The notes beneath the pieces are model-generated. The model saw only the letters and a program-made list of their open reading frames with translations. It did no database searches and was not told the DNA's origin. Both the position numbers and the translations under genes were made by a program. 64,000 nt of DNA from contig JACDOX010000040.1 of the NCBI GenBank assembly GCA_014549065.1, forward strand, positions 4,977,750-5,041,749, in the 5' to 3' direction. Below, piece by piece: positions 1 through 13,906 of this stretch (position 1 is the first letter of the stretch; each line of letters opens with the position of its first letter). The stretch is from Cardinalis cardinalis (lineage: Eukaryota > Chordata > Aves > Passeriformes > Cardinalidae).

Positions 1-2251
1 CTAATTTTTCCTCTCCCCATCCATCCACTTCACAGTAAGACCAGCGGACATGACATGAGAAAGACTGAGAGCACCAGGGATGAGCTTTCTTCACCACCCG
101 GAGACTGAGATGACTGGAAGCCCAGCATGGGCTTACCATTCTCCCCTTATCACCTCCTCCACAGAATGGGTTCCAGATAAGTAGGACATTGGAAACCTTG
201 CAAAATGAGTTGTGGTGAGCACATAGAGGTAAATACCCTAATACTGGGGCAAAAAGGTATTGGAAGAAGAAAAAGATGACACATGCAAGTTTTCTTCAGG
301 GACACCTCGTAAATGAGTCATTGAAGAGGTCTGGGAGCCAAGACACAGAAAGTAGTGATATCCTGGCAGAGGGAGAATACTTCATCTTCTTCCCCTCTGC
401 CTCTCCCCACCACTCCCTTCTCTCTGTTGGCTCCAATGGGGAAATCCAGGCCTGACTTGAGAGGGCCTGGGACACAGGGGCTGCCTGGCCCTTCCTCCTG
501 ATAACAAAGCATGCCACATTCCATAACTGTGAGCCACACTGTTCACACACAAGGGATGCCATCAAAGTATTCTTGGGCTGCTGTCAGCAATTAATCTTGT
601 CAATGGCCACCCACATCCAATGGTGTTGTCTGATGGCACTGGATGCAGCTACACTGAGCTGTATCTTGACAGAATTGTTGTTTACTCAGTTCTGTTACAC
701 CCCAGTGATTGCAAACACAGTCCTCCCTCAGCATTGTCTTCGTGCATGTCTCTCTCTCTGTCTTTTCATAAAAGCAAGTGGATGACTAAAGTGTACAATC
801 TCCTACTTTTCATCACTTCCCTCACAAGAGATTCTTACCTGTTGTCCTGGCCATGCTCTGGGGGTTTTCCCATTCCACAGCAGTCTGTTACAGGATTCAG
901 AACTGGGGTGACTTGTGTATGGACACCACTCCAAAGTTATTGAAAGTACTTGTAGCCATGCTCAAAGCCAAAAGCATGCCAAAGACCTTGCTAATTTCAA
1001 AGAGGAGGTGACTGTGTCCCTGTGTCCCAGAGTGCCTCTGGGACTGTTTACTAACACTGTCATAGGCTTTAGATTTTACAGGAAGTACTTTTTCCAAATC
1101 AAATGTCTTTAAGTGCAAATTATGAAAATAATAATGAAAATAAATAGTGTATCAAGATCCTAAAGTCTCCTAATCAACTGACTGTGCTGCTTGAACACTG
1201 AGGATTATCAAACTATTTTCAGATTATTAAACTATTTTCCTCTTTGTGTCTTCTATGACCATATTATAAGTACTCAAATGTCCCCTAATTCTTAGTTCTG
1301 TTTACCAATTTGCCTTGTTAACATTGATGATGTGGTGCTATTTGAAACCACTAGTCTCATTTTAATGCTGTCCTCACAAGTTATCTAATCTGTGTAGAAA
1401 GGCATTCTCTGCCTCTGCTCCTTCTTGAGAATTTCACTCTTGTTTGAAGAAGCCAAGGCCTTTCCCACTACCATAACTAAGAAGTCAGAGATTCATGTTC
1501 TAGGTTGTCCTTGTCTTCTCCTGGGCCTTTTTAATCTGCCACCATTGATGGTGACTAGTAAATGGTGAATAGTGCCCAGTCAGTCCCTGTAGAGAAGCTG
1601 ATTCACCTTCTGAGGTTGTTCAGCAATGCCCCTTCTAGCCAATTTATCCTTGTTACTGCTTTGCCATTGTTTACACTTGGCTGATTATGCCAAATACCAT
1701 TGAATGCTTTCCAGTCTAACTTATGTTATTGGTATTTTTACCTCTGCTTTCTGAGAGATTGAGTAGGAGACATGCCAGACAGCTTTCTCTTCCCTGCTTT
1801 CATTGATAGAAACCCTTGGCGGTAGTGTCCAAAAGCAGACAAAAGACAAGGATTAAAAGAGGTGAGAAGAAAGGGGCAGGGAGCACTTAGGGTCTTTGTA
1901 TGGATGAGGTATTCATGCCAAGAAAATCTTTGTCATCATTGGTTGTGATGATAATCATAATCTTTGACTGTTTTTTCATCTCTGAAGACTTTTCTTTACA
2001 TTCTTTCCCAAAGCCTCCTTACTGCTCATGGTTTCTCTTCCACCATCTGTTAAATATAATAGTCTGTTAATCTGTTAAATATTAAGCTCTTTTGTGCTTA
2101 ACAGCAAGTCCTGTCCTTTTGCTAGGTATTGCCAGAAACCAAAACAGTGATGACTGGACAGCCAGTGACACCATTTTCTTCTCAGCCTCACACAGGAGAC
2201 CTGACACTGTCAATCACTGACACACTCCCTTCAATATCTTTTTGTCCTCAA
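1..2251. other. Intergenic, nothing recognised
   Basis: AT-rich non-coding sequence. The open frames are short, overlap on both strands and lack splice context or recognisable protein similarity. No repeat family could be identified by eye. A short near-duplication (aaactattttc twice, about 1209-1240) is the only local structure noted. Confidence 0.6.
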
Positions 2252-2484
2252 CTCCTAAAAGAGGGTAAAGAGGATAGATTTAGATCATGTATTAGGAAGA
2301 AATTCTTTACTGTGAGGGTGGTGAGGCACTGGAAGAATCCTCAGAGAAGTTGTAAAGTGTTCGAGGCCAGGTTGAATGGGACCCTAGGTAACCTGATCTA
2401 AGGGGAAGTTTCCTGCTCATGGCAGGGGCTTGGAACAAGAGGTTCTTTCAGCCTCTTCCAACTCAAACCCATGATTCAATCATT
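2252..2484 (+). mobile_element. CR1 LINE 3'-end fragment
   Basis: This reads as the terminal untranslated part of an avian CR1 retrotransposon in sense orientation. The landmarks, in order, are: attaggaagaaattcttta (2291-2309), then 'gtgaggcactgg', 'gaggccaggttgaatgggac', 'taacctgatctaa', 'cttccaactcaaacccatga', and a degraded form of the terminal ATTCTATG motif. Relative to the usual CR1 3' end, the stretch between 'agaagttgt' and 'aagtgttc' is shortened, so there is a small internal deletion. It is 5' truncated, as most CR1 copies are, and carries no coding capacity. Confidence 0.85.
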
Positions 2485-5126
2485 TTACCTTTGCAACACA
2501 AATAAAATTTTCTTACACTATTCTAGGGAATTTAAGAATGCAAATATTACTTTAGTTTTTCATTCCTCAATAAAGGATTGTTTCCTTCATTGCCAGAATT
2601 CCAGAAGTCCTTACCTCTAGCTGACAAGAAGCAGATGAATAAAAGGCATGCTGTTCTATATGCAGTCATAAAGGGAGAAAATGGTGAGTTAAATTCCATA
2701 GGAACTCTGGTATCTATAACATCATACCTTCTGTATGGTATCTTTGTCTGCTTAGGTATTAAAATTATTTTATTTAGTCCAACTGAAACCACTACTCTAT
2801 TAAAAATCTTGTTCTTTTACTGCACAGTGGCTTCAGCTACCTTTGAGAAGACAGTTTTTATTTCTTCTTGAATGTACAGAGATTTGTTCAAATCTTCATC
2901 TCTGAAATTCTTTACTCTAACAAGTAGGTGTTGAAGTACCTTGACACCTACTTTGCTCAAGACACTCTAAACACATTTTTTCCCTGCCAGTGTGACCTTT
3001 CTATGCCTATTCTAAATTCTCCATTGAATAAAATTCAAGCTGCTGCTTCTCAGCATCAAAGGTTTTGTTCTCTCTGCTAATCTAATATCCTGAAATTTAT
3101 TCAGCCATACCTCAAGACACCTTCTGCTCTCCCAGAAATGCAACCTTTGATTAGATGTCTTTCCATTTTCTACAGTTCCACTTAAAAAAATGGATTATTT
3201 TAAATTTATTTAATTCTTTAAAACACTCCAATATTCTTTAAAGAATCCATCAATGTTTTCCTTACCAGTCCTCATGAAATCTTTAAGATATCTTTAAGAA
3301 AGTGAAGAACTCCAAAACAGTGAAAAGGTAATAATATGATATTTTTCCATGCATCTATAAAGAAAATAGATAAAAATATATAATCGTACATCTGTTATCT
3401 GAATTGTCTTAATGTTTTGTATTAAACCCTTCTTAGTCTTTTGAGGTTTCTGCAAATACCATTTTCTGCAATATCAGCANTACATAAAATAAATTACAAA
3501 AATCATAGGTTATAGTAATTTAGAAGTTTCAACACAATTGAAAATAATAGATTAGTATAAAGACATGAGTAAGGGTATAAACATGAGCAGAACATCTCAA
3601 GAAACAGAGCATTAGACATTCTGACAATCAACATCATCTTTTATTACTATCAAATCTACTGAAATAAAATGCCAATTGTACCAGCTTTATTAGAACTATC
3701 AGAATCTCATCCAAAAGCAAATAACTACAGTAAGTTTTGGAGGAGAACATACAGAGACAACATACTTGTTGAGATATGTTGTATGACTGAAAGATGCCAT
3801 GTTCAATAAATTAAATGTGAGAGATTTGGCAGCAAAAATACTGGCACCATCTAAGCTTCACACAGAGAAGAATTGTCACACTGCAAGGAATTATCCTCTG
3901 TTAGTGTGGAGACACATGGTGATACAACATGTGTAATAAAATGTGTGTCAAAAAAATAAAAACATGGACAGACTAGCAGGTGTTCAGAGAACCACAANTT
4001 TTTAAAGTGCTTATAGAAGGAAGACTTACTGGAAGAAATTAATGGAGCTTTTCTTTTTTCCTTATTAAGATATGGTTAGAGAAAAGAATTATTATTCACA
4101 GTTGTTATTTATGTCTAAATGCTTAGAAACAAAAGCTCAGCTCATATAAATCTGTGCAGTTTATTTGAGAACACAGTAGTCACGCTGATTTTTTGTGGAG
4201 GGTAGGGCACTAAGGAAATAAGTGAAATATAAGTTGATAAGGGGAAGAAGGATGAGCATTTTGGTAGAATATAATGAAAAAAACCCAAACTGTAAAGAAC
4301 CACTGCATTTTAGAGCAGATTCACAAAAGAATTTGACCAATCAAGATTGCTCTAAGATAGTGAAAGGTATCATAAATTGCAACTCTTAATGGCACACGTG
4401 AAGGCCCACACAATGTGACTGTGATTATTTCTTTCCCTATTTCAAATTTCTGGGGACAAACAAAAAGCCTGAATTACAAGATTTTGGGGCTGGGATGCGT
4501 TTTTCTTACTTTTACATGTGGTTATATATGGCAATAAGACCACTGATTCATAGTCTCTGAAATTATTATTCTGACATTTATACAAACAAAACCCAATCAT
4601 CATAGTTTAGAAAACTCCAATAAAAATATTTTAAAGCCCCGCTAGACAGCCTTGTCTGGTACCTGTAAGAAGTGTTTAATATAGTTTGTTAGGAACTAGC
4701 AGCAGCACTGTTGTTCACAATAATCTTAATTCTGGTTTGTGCTAAAAGGAGGGCACTCTCCCTGTGTCACAGTCATGTCATTTAGGAATTTTTATTATGT
4801 TCTCTTTTTTTTATGGTGCCATTCCATTTTGCAGACTCAGGTTTTTCAACTCTTTTTACCTCTCTGCCCTTGTAAATATGACTGCTCCTTACAAAATGGA
4901 AGATACAACAGGAGAGACTGAGTGGGTGCCTCTATGCTGCTCTGTTAGCACAAGCTCCCTGCTCACACTTGAGTTCAATTTCTACCTCTGTGCATATGTT
5001 TATGCATTGAATCAAACCATGTTAACTAACCAACTCAAGCACTTGGCGAAGTACTCACATTCTTTGCAAACCTGTAGGTGAGTAAACAGTGGAAAACTGA
5101 AAGCAGGCCCTATGGACTGCTGAGGT
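2485..5126. other. Intergenic, nothing recognised
   Basis: AT-rich sequence with short A/T runs. No exon, RNA gene or repeat family was recognised. Two isolated N bases occur (3480 and 3998). Confidence 0.55.
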
Positions 5127-5603
5127 ATTCCAGGGTGTCTAGAGAAGGGCAACAAAGATAGTGAATGGGTTGGAACATAAATTCTATGAGGAGCAGTTGA
5201 GAGAGATGGACTTGTTGAGCCTGGAGAAAACAAGGCTAAGGGAAACCTTATCACTCTCTACAACTGCCCAAAAAGAAGTCCCACAACTACCTAAAAGAAA
5301 GTTGTAGCAAGGTGGGGGCTGGCCTCTTCTCCCAGGCAGCTAGTGATAGGACAAAGGGAAACAGCCTCAGCTCATGCCAAGGAAGACCCAGGCTGCACAT
5401 TAGGAAAAAATTCTTTGCTGAAACACTGGTTTAAGTGCTGGAACAGGCTCCCTAGGGAAGTGGTGGAGTCACCATCCCTGGAAGTATTCAAAAAATGAGT
5501 AGACCTAGAATTTCTGATGTGGTTTAGTGGGCATGGTTGTACTCAGTCAAAGGTCGGACTTGATGATCTTCGGGGTCTTTTCCAACCTTAATGATTCTAT
5601 GAT
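5127..5603 (+). mobile_element. CR1 LINE 3' fragment, sense
   Basis: Avian CR1 in sense orientation. Landmarks in order: 'gtctagagaagggcaacaaa' (5138-5157), 'gagcctggagaaaacaaggc' (5217-5236), 'gataggacaaagggaaacag', 'gctgcacattaggaaaaaat', 'gctggaacaggctccctagg', 'cttgatgatcttcggggtct', and the terminal 'aatgattctatgat' ending near 5603. The element is 5' truncated and lacks ORF2. Around 5263-5303 there is an extra segment with a near-repeat (tgcccaaaaagaag / ctacctaaaagaaag). Confidence 0.9.
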
Positions 5604-8600
5604 AAGTCTAGCTCTAGGACAGCTTGAAATGTACAGCTGCAACTGGGGGAGTGTAGCACAGAGATGGGAATGATTGAGAACCCAGAAGTAGGAGAGTGAC
5701 AACTCTCAAAGCAGTGGGGACAAGACAAGATATGGTGGAGATTAGGAAGGTAATCTGAGGAGTTGAAGAAGGATTGATGAGGTAGAATGTGGAGTTGAGA
5801 GAAAGACTGTAAGCAAAAGACAGTTGAAAGGAAGAGATATGTAGATTGGAAGAAACCCAGAAAGAAGTAGAGTTTTCTGTGCCAGAAAAATGGGACTGGG
5901 AAGAGAATCAAGTGTGGGAAAGAGATAGGAATGGTTCTGGCTTCAAGTTAGAGAACACACAAAAAAAGAAAAGAGAGCAGGCTTTGAATGAATGGGGAGA
6001 AACATATGTATTCACAAGACATATATTTTCTGAAAGCCTTCAGAGGAGCTGGCATGGTCTGAGTCTCACTCAGCTTAATCCTAGTAGTGTTTAGAATAGT
6101 AATATTCAGGTTTAATCTTGCAATTTTCCTGTTATCAGAATTTCTAAAAGTAAAATAACAAATCAGATCTAAAACTCTCTGTTTGTTATTAATAAATGAC
6201 TGTATCATGAAGTTCTTTTAAAAAATCTATTTAATATGTTTAAACAGAAACTGTAAAAACAGAATGTTGCACAATCTGCTTTGCTATACTCTTGGCCAGA
6301 GTTAAATAAAATCTCATAATGAAATGGCTCAGTTCTAGCAACACAACTCTGATGGCTACACAGTAAATGCTAGTATCCATCCTAAAGGTTTCCTTGAGTT
6401 TTGCTGCAAAATGTATGGCTCCATGTGAACAGCATGGCAACAGAGTTAAAACTAAATATTGATTTAATCTCTCAGATGGCCAAAGAAGAGTCATAACTGC
6501 TTTTACACTTTTCTGTCCCTGAAGTCATATCCAGAGTGGAACAGACAAGGATGATTATATTACTCATTACACTTCTAATAGGTGTAACTTCCTTCTCCTC
6601 TCCTATATAGAAAGGTTATATGTAATATTTTTGTCATTATTGTCTTAGGAGGAAGGAAATGAAGTAATTCCATACACTGGCAACATCAGGAATCTTAATC
6701 TAGCCTTTCCAAAAGAAAGTTAAGAACAGAAGCTAAAATCACCTCTTATATCTGCACATGAAGGACTTTTTTTGCCCCTATCTAATCATAAAGGTAGATA
6801 TGGGGTTTTAAAATTATGATTATGATCTTAAAAAATAAATTGATGAAGAGGTATTGGGCTTTTTTTTTTTTTAGTGTTGTATCTGTTCAGTTTACAAATA
6901 ATAAATGTTCTTGTAATTCTGCCAAACTTGCATACTCATTCTGAAATGACACTCTGTGAGCTTTCTCATGTGTGTACCAAAGGCCTGGCACAAAAGTGAC
7001 TTGAAGTTAGTAGGAATATATCCATTGAACAGGCTTAAGACTAGACTTAGAGGTTCCAGAGGCAAAATTTTAATCTAAATACCAGTATTTTCAGTGACTT
7101 ATAAAGCTTTTAATAATCCCAGAATTTCACAGTGTACATGAATTAACTTTTTTTTGTCACAATAGACAACATAAATATCGAATATTAATGTGCCCATTTC
7201 CCTGGTCCAATTGATTCCAACTAGCTGTTCAAGTGTCCAGAAAACAGAGAAATAGTCTGACTTACAAAACAGATGACAGTGTGTTGATGTGACACATGAG
7301 CTAGCTGTAAATGAGAATCAGAACATACTTAGCCACAGACACAAGATACAGTGAAAGCCACTGTACTTTGTATGTCAGAGATTTAACTTCCCTGAGCATC
7401 ATGCCAGAATGATGCTGTTATCCTCAGAGCTGCCTCACACAGCACTACATCCTGGGGTGCCATCCAATCCAAAGCCCCTGTATAGAAATGCTTATAATTG
7501 TAGCAAAGTTACATGTGGAAGGCAGAGGAAATGACAAAATGTTAATATATGTGATTTTATCTTCGAATTTCCATCAGCGAATTTACAAACCAGATACTTA
7601 ACTTGCACAGCAACACTTATTAAAAACACATAAAAACCAGCTTTGACATTGAAATAAGCATTAGTTTCTAATATGTGGAAATCAGATGCAGAGAGTAAGT
7701 GTGCTGTTTTTACAGCCTAATTTTAATTACAAATATCTCTAACACCAGTTTCCAGGACTCTGTATNGTTGATACAATTACCAACATCCTAAAAATGGTTA
7801 GGTAAAACAACACAACTATTGTCAGCGTAATCCTATGGTAACATTAGGGAATATAGAACAGAAAATTTAGAACAAGCTTTTATCCTTAATCAGAAAAAAA
7901 CCTCCTCAGTGAACAGTTTGAAGTGTTACATCTCATTAGTTAAATTCACAGCACCATTTTTTGTTAATTACATTTTCAATATTCTCCATCTCTCTCAGTC
8001 TGTGATGAAATCACAGGTAGAGATGAGTCTCCAGCTATATCATCAACCTAAAAACCAAACCCAGATCACTAGCAAGATTGCTCATAAAATTAGCAGGGTG
8101 TAAAATTACTTTTCACAAGGACTAAGCCCTCCTTTTACAGCCCTTTTTCTCTTCCAACTATATCAGAAGTCCCACTTCCAATCTACCAAGCTGCTATCTC
8201 TCAGGTCTACCCCAGGCTCTATGCACTAGCACCCCAGTCCCCTTCCTCTCAAGTTGCTTCCTTAAAATCCCCATGCCACTTTTTTTCTTTCTTTCCAGAG
8301 GAATGAGGCAAATAAATTCCTTCTGAGGTTAGCAGGACTACTGTGACAACATAAGAAAAAAATTCCTTTCTTTGATTGAAATTTAAAAAAACTTATTGTT
8401 TGTTACAACTTAGAATTCATGGGTGTTTTTAAAAAAATGCTGTGTCTTCTATTGTCCATTTTTTCCTGCTTCCAAAATAAAATTAATTGAATTCTGTTAA
8501 GATTTTTGAAGTATTTTAATGCATCTTCTCATTAGTTTCCTTCTTTTAGCACCCTATGACTCCTTGCATTACAATCATAAAAGTACCAGGAAGATAGCTT

Positions 8601-11599
8601 AGCTGAAAACTAAAAGACTTTTCATTTCTGGCATTACATTGCAAACTAGCATTCTGGAAGATTACACTGCCTTTGGGGTTAACAATCAGGCTAATTAAAC
8701 TAAAATAATTTAAACATTTCCCATTGACATCTTGATGGTAAACTGGTCTCTAATGTGAATCTCCAGTTCTAAAAACAAGACACTAAAGCAAGCTGTTTTA
8801 TCATACAGAAAAAAAAAGAAAAGAAAGGAACATATCAGTAAATGAAAGATTTATATTCTCTCTTCACCACACAAGAAGATCTAATCCAAATTATTTGGGA
8901 GTGGAAGTGGTCAAAACCAAGCAGTCATCCAGATACACACACTATGAATGAGCAGGTAATGATCTTGTACACGGGTTTATTATTTAATGGTTCCACACTT
9001 CAACCAGAGACACTGTACAGCCAACAGTGTGTTTAAGGCAACCAGTTCATGCCTTCTTCTTCAATCACTAGAATGTCATTCAGCTGAAGCCCCATTCATC
9101 AGGAAAGACAGAGGAATCATCCACCAAGAGCAGGGCAACATACACTATTACTCCTTCATGTGAGGGGAAAGTGGAAAGAAGGAATTTTTTTGCAACTCTT
9201 CTCTCAAGCATGATTTATTGTTGATAAGTAGCTGCAGCAGCAATAGGCTCTGATCAAATATGGTCCAGCCACTGAACCTGGGAACGTAAAAGAATTAACA
9301 ATTTTTATTTTCAACATAAAAAGAGAAGGGACTGATTCAATACGCAATAAATTGAAATAATACTCAGGGGATTGTCATATGCAATTGCAAAGGTAATGCA
9401 TGTTGAGAAATAAGAGAGGTCTGATGTTTTGACTCTGAGCTTTCCATTTGAGTAAACAGTCTCCCTTTTCTGAAGTACATTGTGGGATAGTTTCTGTGGC
9501 AAATAGGGAGTTAGCCTCCTCTGTGACAAAAAGACATAAGTTCCAGACTTTGGCAGCTAAATACATCACATCCCGGACAAAAATGTGAAGATTTCATAAT
9601 CATCTGAATTGCACAACTTCTGGTGTGCAATTTTCTCATAGCTTACCCATTCATTGAAAGAAAATGTTCTTATTTTTTCTTTCCTAAAAATACAACATGT
9701 AGTTTAAACGACAGTAGTGCCAATCCCTTCACCCAGATTTATTCTGAAATGTCTTCTGCCAACTGTAGATACAGGGAAAATAACTTTGGTGTATCACTGA
9801 ATACAGCAGTTCTCAGGGTTGTGAGAGAATGTAGAAATTGGCAACATTTACAGTTTTATAAAGCAGGTAGGAAAAACTGTAACTGAGAGCAAGGTACTTT
9901 TGAAAACTCTTGTTTAGACCTCTCATCTTCTTTTAAAAAAAATCTCTCTCCACACTTCAAATACAATTTTCTACCACAGTCACTGCAAAAAATCAGATCT
10001 TTTTTGTTTCAGGTTATTTTNCTTTGTAGTGTCTGCCATTAAGTATGGATAGATGGGGCCTTGGAAGACAGCAGTTAACAATCTCAAACGCTCTACTAAT
10101 ACTCATTGTCACAAAGATCTAGCTAACAGTGAAGACAAAGTCTGCAGAAACTTCTGCTTTTACTGTTTCCTCCCCTGAGCCCTCCACCAGCTCCCACTAT
10201 TTTCTAACTCCATAGTGATCTGAAAGTCAGCCCAGCATAAAATTAATTCCTTTAAATAAAAAAACCCAAATTTTGAACTATGCATTTTTTTGTTGTTGTT
10301 TTGTGGAATCAGATGACTGCCAATGCTGACAAGATGCAGTAGGGAGCTGGAGCGGACAAATAGGATCCTGGCAATGCCAGTAGAGATTAGCTTAAAAGTT
10401 ATATTACAGCCTTNTGCTCCTGCTTGAAATCCTCAGAATTAGATGTCTGATACAGTTTAACTTAAATACTCTATCATTTGTTTATTCCTGGGGTTATAAA
10501 GGGTTATTTAAGCAAGGACTCCAACTGGGCTGAAGAATGCATGTTAAAAATACACAAAATTTACAGCATAGTTTGATCAGCTGAAGAAAAAACTTCTTAG
10601 ACCAATAGTACTAGGAAAGCATTTACATATCTATGTGGATTTTATTTGGAACAGAAAAGACAAAGCTGCGCAATTTACTTTTTAAAGAAAAATAATAGGA
10701 GTTAATAATTCTGTAAGAAACAGCAAGAAAGCAAGCTGGTGTACTCTGTACCATATGTTCAATGACCAGTGAATCTCATCCCATACTGATAAAATTAGTC
10801 AAGGGTGGCCAGCACTACTTACACAACTGTTTTTTGGTTCAATGGAAACAAAGATGAAAATTGCTGCTCTGAGGGATACCACAGTGCTTACTAGAGTAAA
10901 TTCAGCAGGTAATTTCAAGTCAGTTATGGAAGACAAGAGAAGGTAAATAAAGTGAGGGTAAAGGTAGATATGATCAATCCATTTGAAATACATACACTCT
11001 TTTTATGTACTTTGAATGTATGCTGTTAATTATATTTAAATTATATTAGTGAGATTGAATGCAGTGAAACAAAAGGGCTATTACTGTGTTTTAAAGAGTC
11101 TCATGAAGGTTAAGTGAATCCCTAGGGTCCAAGCAGCCTGTTTTATTCGGCTATTCTGACATTTATTAGCATATGACTGTGCCAAGACATAGGCAGGATG
11201 CTTCTGCAACAGAGTCTAACCAGATATACTAAAACATTTTAAAAATAATTGCCTCTATGCTCCACTTATGCTCTTAAACAGATGCTGATGCAATAGATTG
11301 CGCTACACAGAATTGTTTAGCTTGTCTCTAGCCTGGATCTTAAAGGGAAGTTTGTGTCCAAAATGAAGAATTCTAGGAAAACTTTTAGGAGGAATAATTG
11401 TACTTATGAAACNGGACAAAAATTTTGGTTTTGCCCTCTGGAGGTATGTTTTATTTCAATTCATCTGAGATATATTCATCATGATTTACTGACAAGGAAC
11501 TCCATGAAAGTGACCACAATATGCTCTAAAGCATTGGCAGCAACAACAAAACAAAACAAAACAAAGTAGAAAAATAATGATTGCAGTCAACTTCAAAAA
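5604..11599. other. Intergenic, AT-rich, no gene recognised
   Basis: About 6 kb of AT-rich sequence. Open frames are all under about 105 codons and show no family resemblance. A T13 run occurs near 6860-6872. A short AAAAC-type repeat (about 11540-11565) sits near the right edge. The exact left edge of the following old LINE is uncertain and may lie inside this block. Confidence 0.5.
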
Positions 11600-12423
11600 G
11601 AATTACCTAAGAGTAAGGAAGTCTGTTAAAAATATGCTAAAGAGGGTAGCTAAAAGAAGATAAAAAGCTGACTAGAAGAGTTAAATCCCTGCCAGCAGAA
11701 TGAGCACAATTTAGAGACTACACTGAAGGTAAAAAGGATATGCATACTTCCTGTCATGAAAGATTTGAGAAAGGCTAAAGGAAGCCAGCATGGCTAAACA
11801 ACAGTACAAGAAAGATTAGCAAATGCAAGAAGGCAAGTTTGAAAATGCTGAAGTGGTGTCCAAATATGGAAACTAGAGAGGATGAAACTTTGGCAGGTTA
11901 CATATAAGAACTGAGTAAGGCAAACCAGAAGACCACTGGGAAAAAAAATGCAAAAAACAGTAAATATTTTTTCAAATATTTTAAGCAGAGGAAACTTGTC
12001 ATAGAGTCCAAAGAGCCAGCAGATATTCAAAGGATAAAAAAGTACTGAGGGAAGACTGGGTCATAAAAAAAAAGAAACAAAATTGAACCTTATTTTTTTT
12101 GTTTACTGTGGATGCACATGAAGAGACTTTCAGACCAGAAAACTTCTTTACTGAGAACTCATTGAAGAGTTGACTGAAATTTAAGTGCTAGCTATGGAAA
12201 GAATATGTAAAAAAGAATGATAACAATCAGGACCAGGTGTCATTCACCAAGGAACTCAAGAATAAAATAGTTCTGCCAGTAAATGTGATGTACAACCTTT
12301 AAATTAGAAATGTCTGAAATGTTCTAGCCTGTAGACTGGAAGGGAGCAGATGTGATATCATTTTTTGAAATGGGTTCCATGACAGAACCAAAGAACTAAT
12401 AATTAGTAAGCTTGCCATTTTCA
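11600..12423 (+). mobile_element. Old CR1/L3-like LINE, first segment
   Basis: Degenerate sense-strand remnant of an old CR1-clade LINE, similar in wording to L3-type elements. Recognisable stretches include 'ctgggaaaaaaaatgcaaaa' followed by 'caaatattttaagcagagga' (near 11971-11990) and 'aaaaagtactgagggaagac' (12037-12056). Further on are 'caaggaactcaagaataaaa' (12248-12267), 'gactggaagggagcagatgt' (12334-12353) and 'attagtaagcttgcca' (12402-12417). These follow the order of the region upstream of the reverse transcriptase in ORF2. No long frame survives. The text continues after a younger CR1 insertion, at 13297. The left edge is a guess. Confidence 0.6.
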
Positions 12424-13296
12424 CTGAACAAATTGGACTAGTGCCTTTGACACACCTGAAGGGTGGGATGCCATCCAGAGGGACCTCGACAAACTTGAGA
12501 AGAGCGTCAATGGACATCTCATGAGGTCTAACATGATCAAGTGCAATGAGTTACACCTGGGTTGGGGCAACATCTGGTACCAATCCAGACTGGGGAATGA
12601 ATAGATGGAGAGCAGCTCTGTTGAGAAGGGCTTGGGCGTGCAGGTGGATGAGAGGCTGGACATGACTCAGCCATGGCACTCCCAGCCCAGAAAGCCAAAG
12701 GTGTCCTGGGCTGCATCCAAAGCAGCACAACAAGCAGGGTCAGGGAGGGGATTCTGCCTCTCTTCTCCTGTATAGTGAGACTCCCCCTGCAAGGTTCCAG
12801 CTCTGGGGTCTCAGCACAGGAAGTCCCATTAACTTGTTAGAGCAAGTCCAGAGAAGGCCACCAAGATGATGAGAGGGATGGAGCACCTCTCCAATGAGGA
12901 AAGGTTAAGGCAATTGTGATTGTTCAGCCTGGAAAAGAGAAAGCTTCCAAGGTGACCCAATTGTAGCCTAACAATACCTGAAGGGAGCCTACAAGAAGGG
13001 TAGAGAGAAACTTTATGCATGGGGATGTAGTGAGGGCAAGAGGGNAATAGCTTCAACCTGAGAAAGAGTATGTTTCTATTAGATGATAGGATGAAATTTT
13101 CTACCGAGTGTGGTGAGGCACTGAAACAGACTGCCCAGAGAAAATGCAGATTCCCCACGGCTGGAAGTGTTCCAGTCCAGGTTGGATGATGCTCTGAGTA
13201 ACCTNGTCTAGTGGAAATTGCCTGTGCCTGTGGCAGAGGGGCTGGAACTTGATGATCTTACTGAGCTCCTTCCAACCCAAGTCATTCTCTGAAGCT
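12424..13296 (+). mobile_element. Younger CR1 LINE inserted in older LINE
   Basis: Roughly 870 bp of avian CR1 in sense orientation, from the C-terminal part of ORF2 through the complete 3' end. The ORF2 part (about 12460-12770) reads through words such as 'DAIQRDLDKLEK' and 'GLGVQVDERLDM', with an in-frame stop after 'RLGNE', so it is dead. The 3' UTR has 'gtccagagaaggccaccaag', 'cctctccaatgaggaaaggt', 'ggtgaggcactgaaacagac', 'ggctggaagtgttccagtcc' and 'tccttccaacccaagtcatt'. It ends near 13296, where the older LINE resumes. Terminal ATTCTATG repeats are reduced to one degraded copy. Two N bases occur (13045 and 13205). Confidence 0.88.
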
Positions 13297-13434
13297 GCTG
13301 GTAAACACAGCAATGAACCAAATCAGCAGACACATGAACAAATACAACATAGTGCGGAAGAGCTCAAGGCACTATTGGAAAGGGAGGCTTTACCTTACAA
13401 GCCTCCTGGCATTCTATGAAAGAGATAACAAGTT
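13297..13434 (+). mobile_element. Old CR1/L3-like LINE, second segment
   Basis: Continuation of the old LINE interrupted at about 12423. It has 'aatcagcagacacatgaaca' (13320-13339), then 'acctta caagcctcctggca ttctatga' and 'agagataacaagtt'. These match the CR1/L3 reverse transcriptase stretch in which the 'SLLAFYE' and 'DNK' words precede the catalytic 'YLDFQKAFD' block. That next block is found only after the LTR, at 14050 onwards, which shows the LTR split the LINE. Confidence 0.65.
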
Positions 13435-13831
13435 TGTGTTGTTTTTTACTAGGATAGAATTAATTTTCTCCATAGTAGCTAATAGGGGCCTATATTTGGA
13501 TTTGTACTGGAAAAGGTGTCAATAACTCAGGGATCTTTTAGCTATTGCTGAGCAACATCAGGGCATTTTCTTCTCCTCATACTGCCCCAGCAGCAAGGAG
13601 ACCTGAGGGTACTCAAGAAGCTGGGAGGGGTACAGCTGAGACAATGGACCACACTGACCAGACAGATATTCCACACCATATGGCATCATGCTTAGCATAA
13701 AAAATTGTGGGAAGCCTGATCAGGGAGCTGCTGCTCAGGAGCTGAATGGATGTTGGTTGTTTGGTGTTGAGCAATTGTTTTAATTTGCTTCTCTTCTCTA
13801 TCTTGGGGTTTGTTTCCTCTTTGTAATTTTC

Positions 13832-13906
<75 letters not shown>

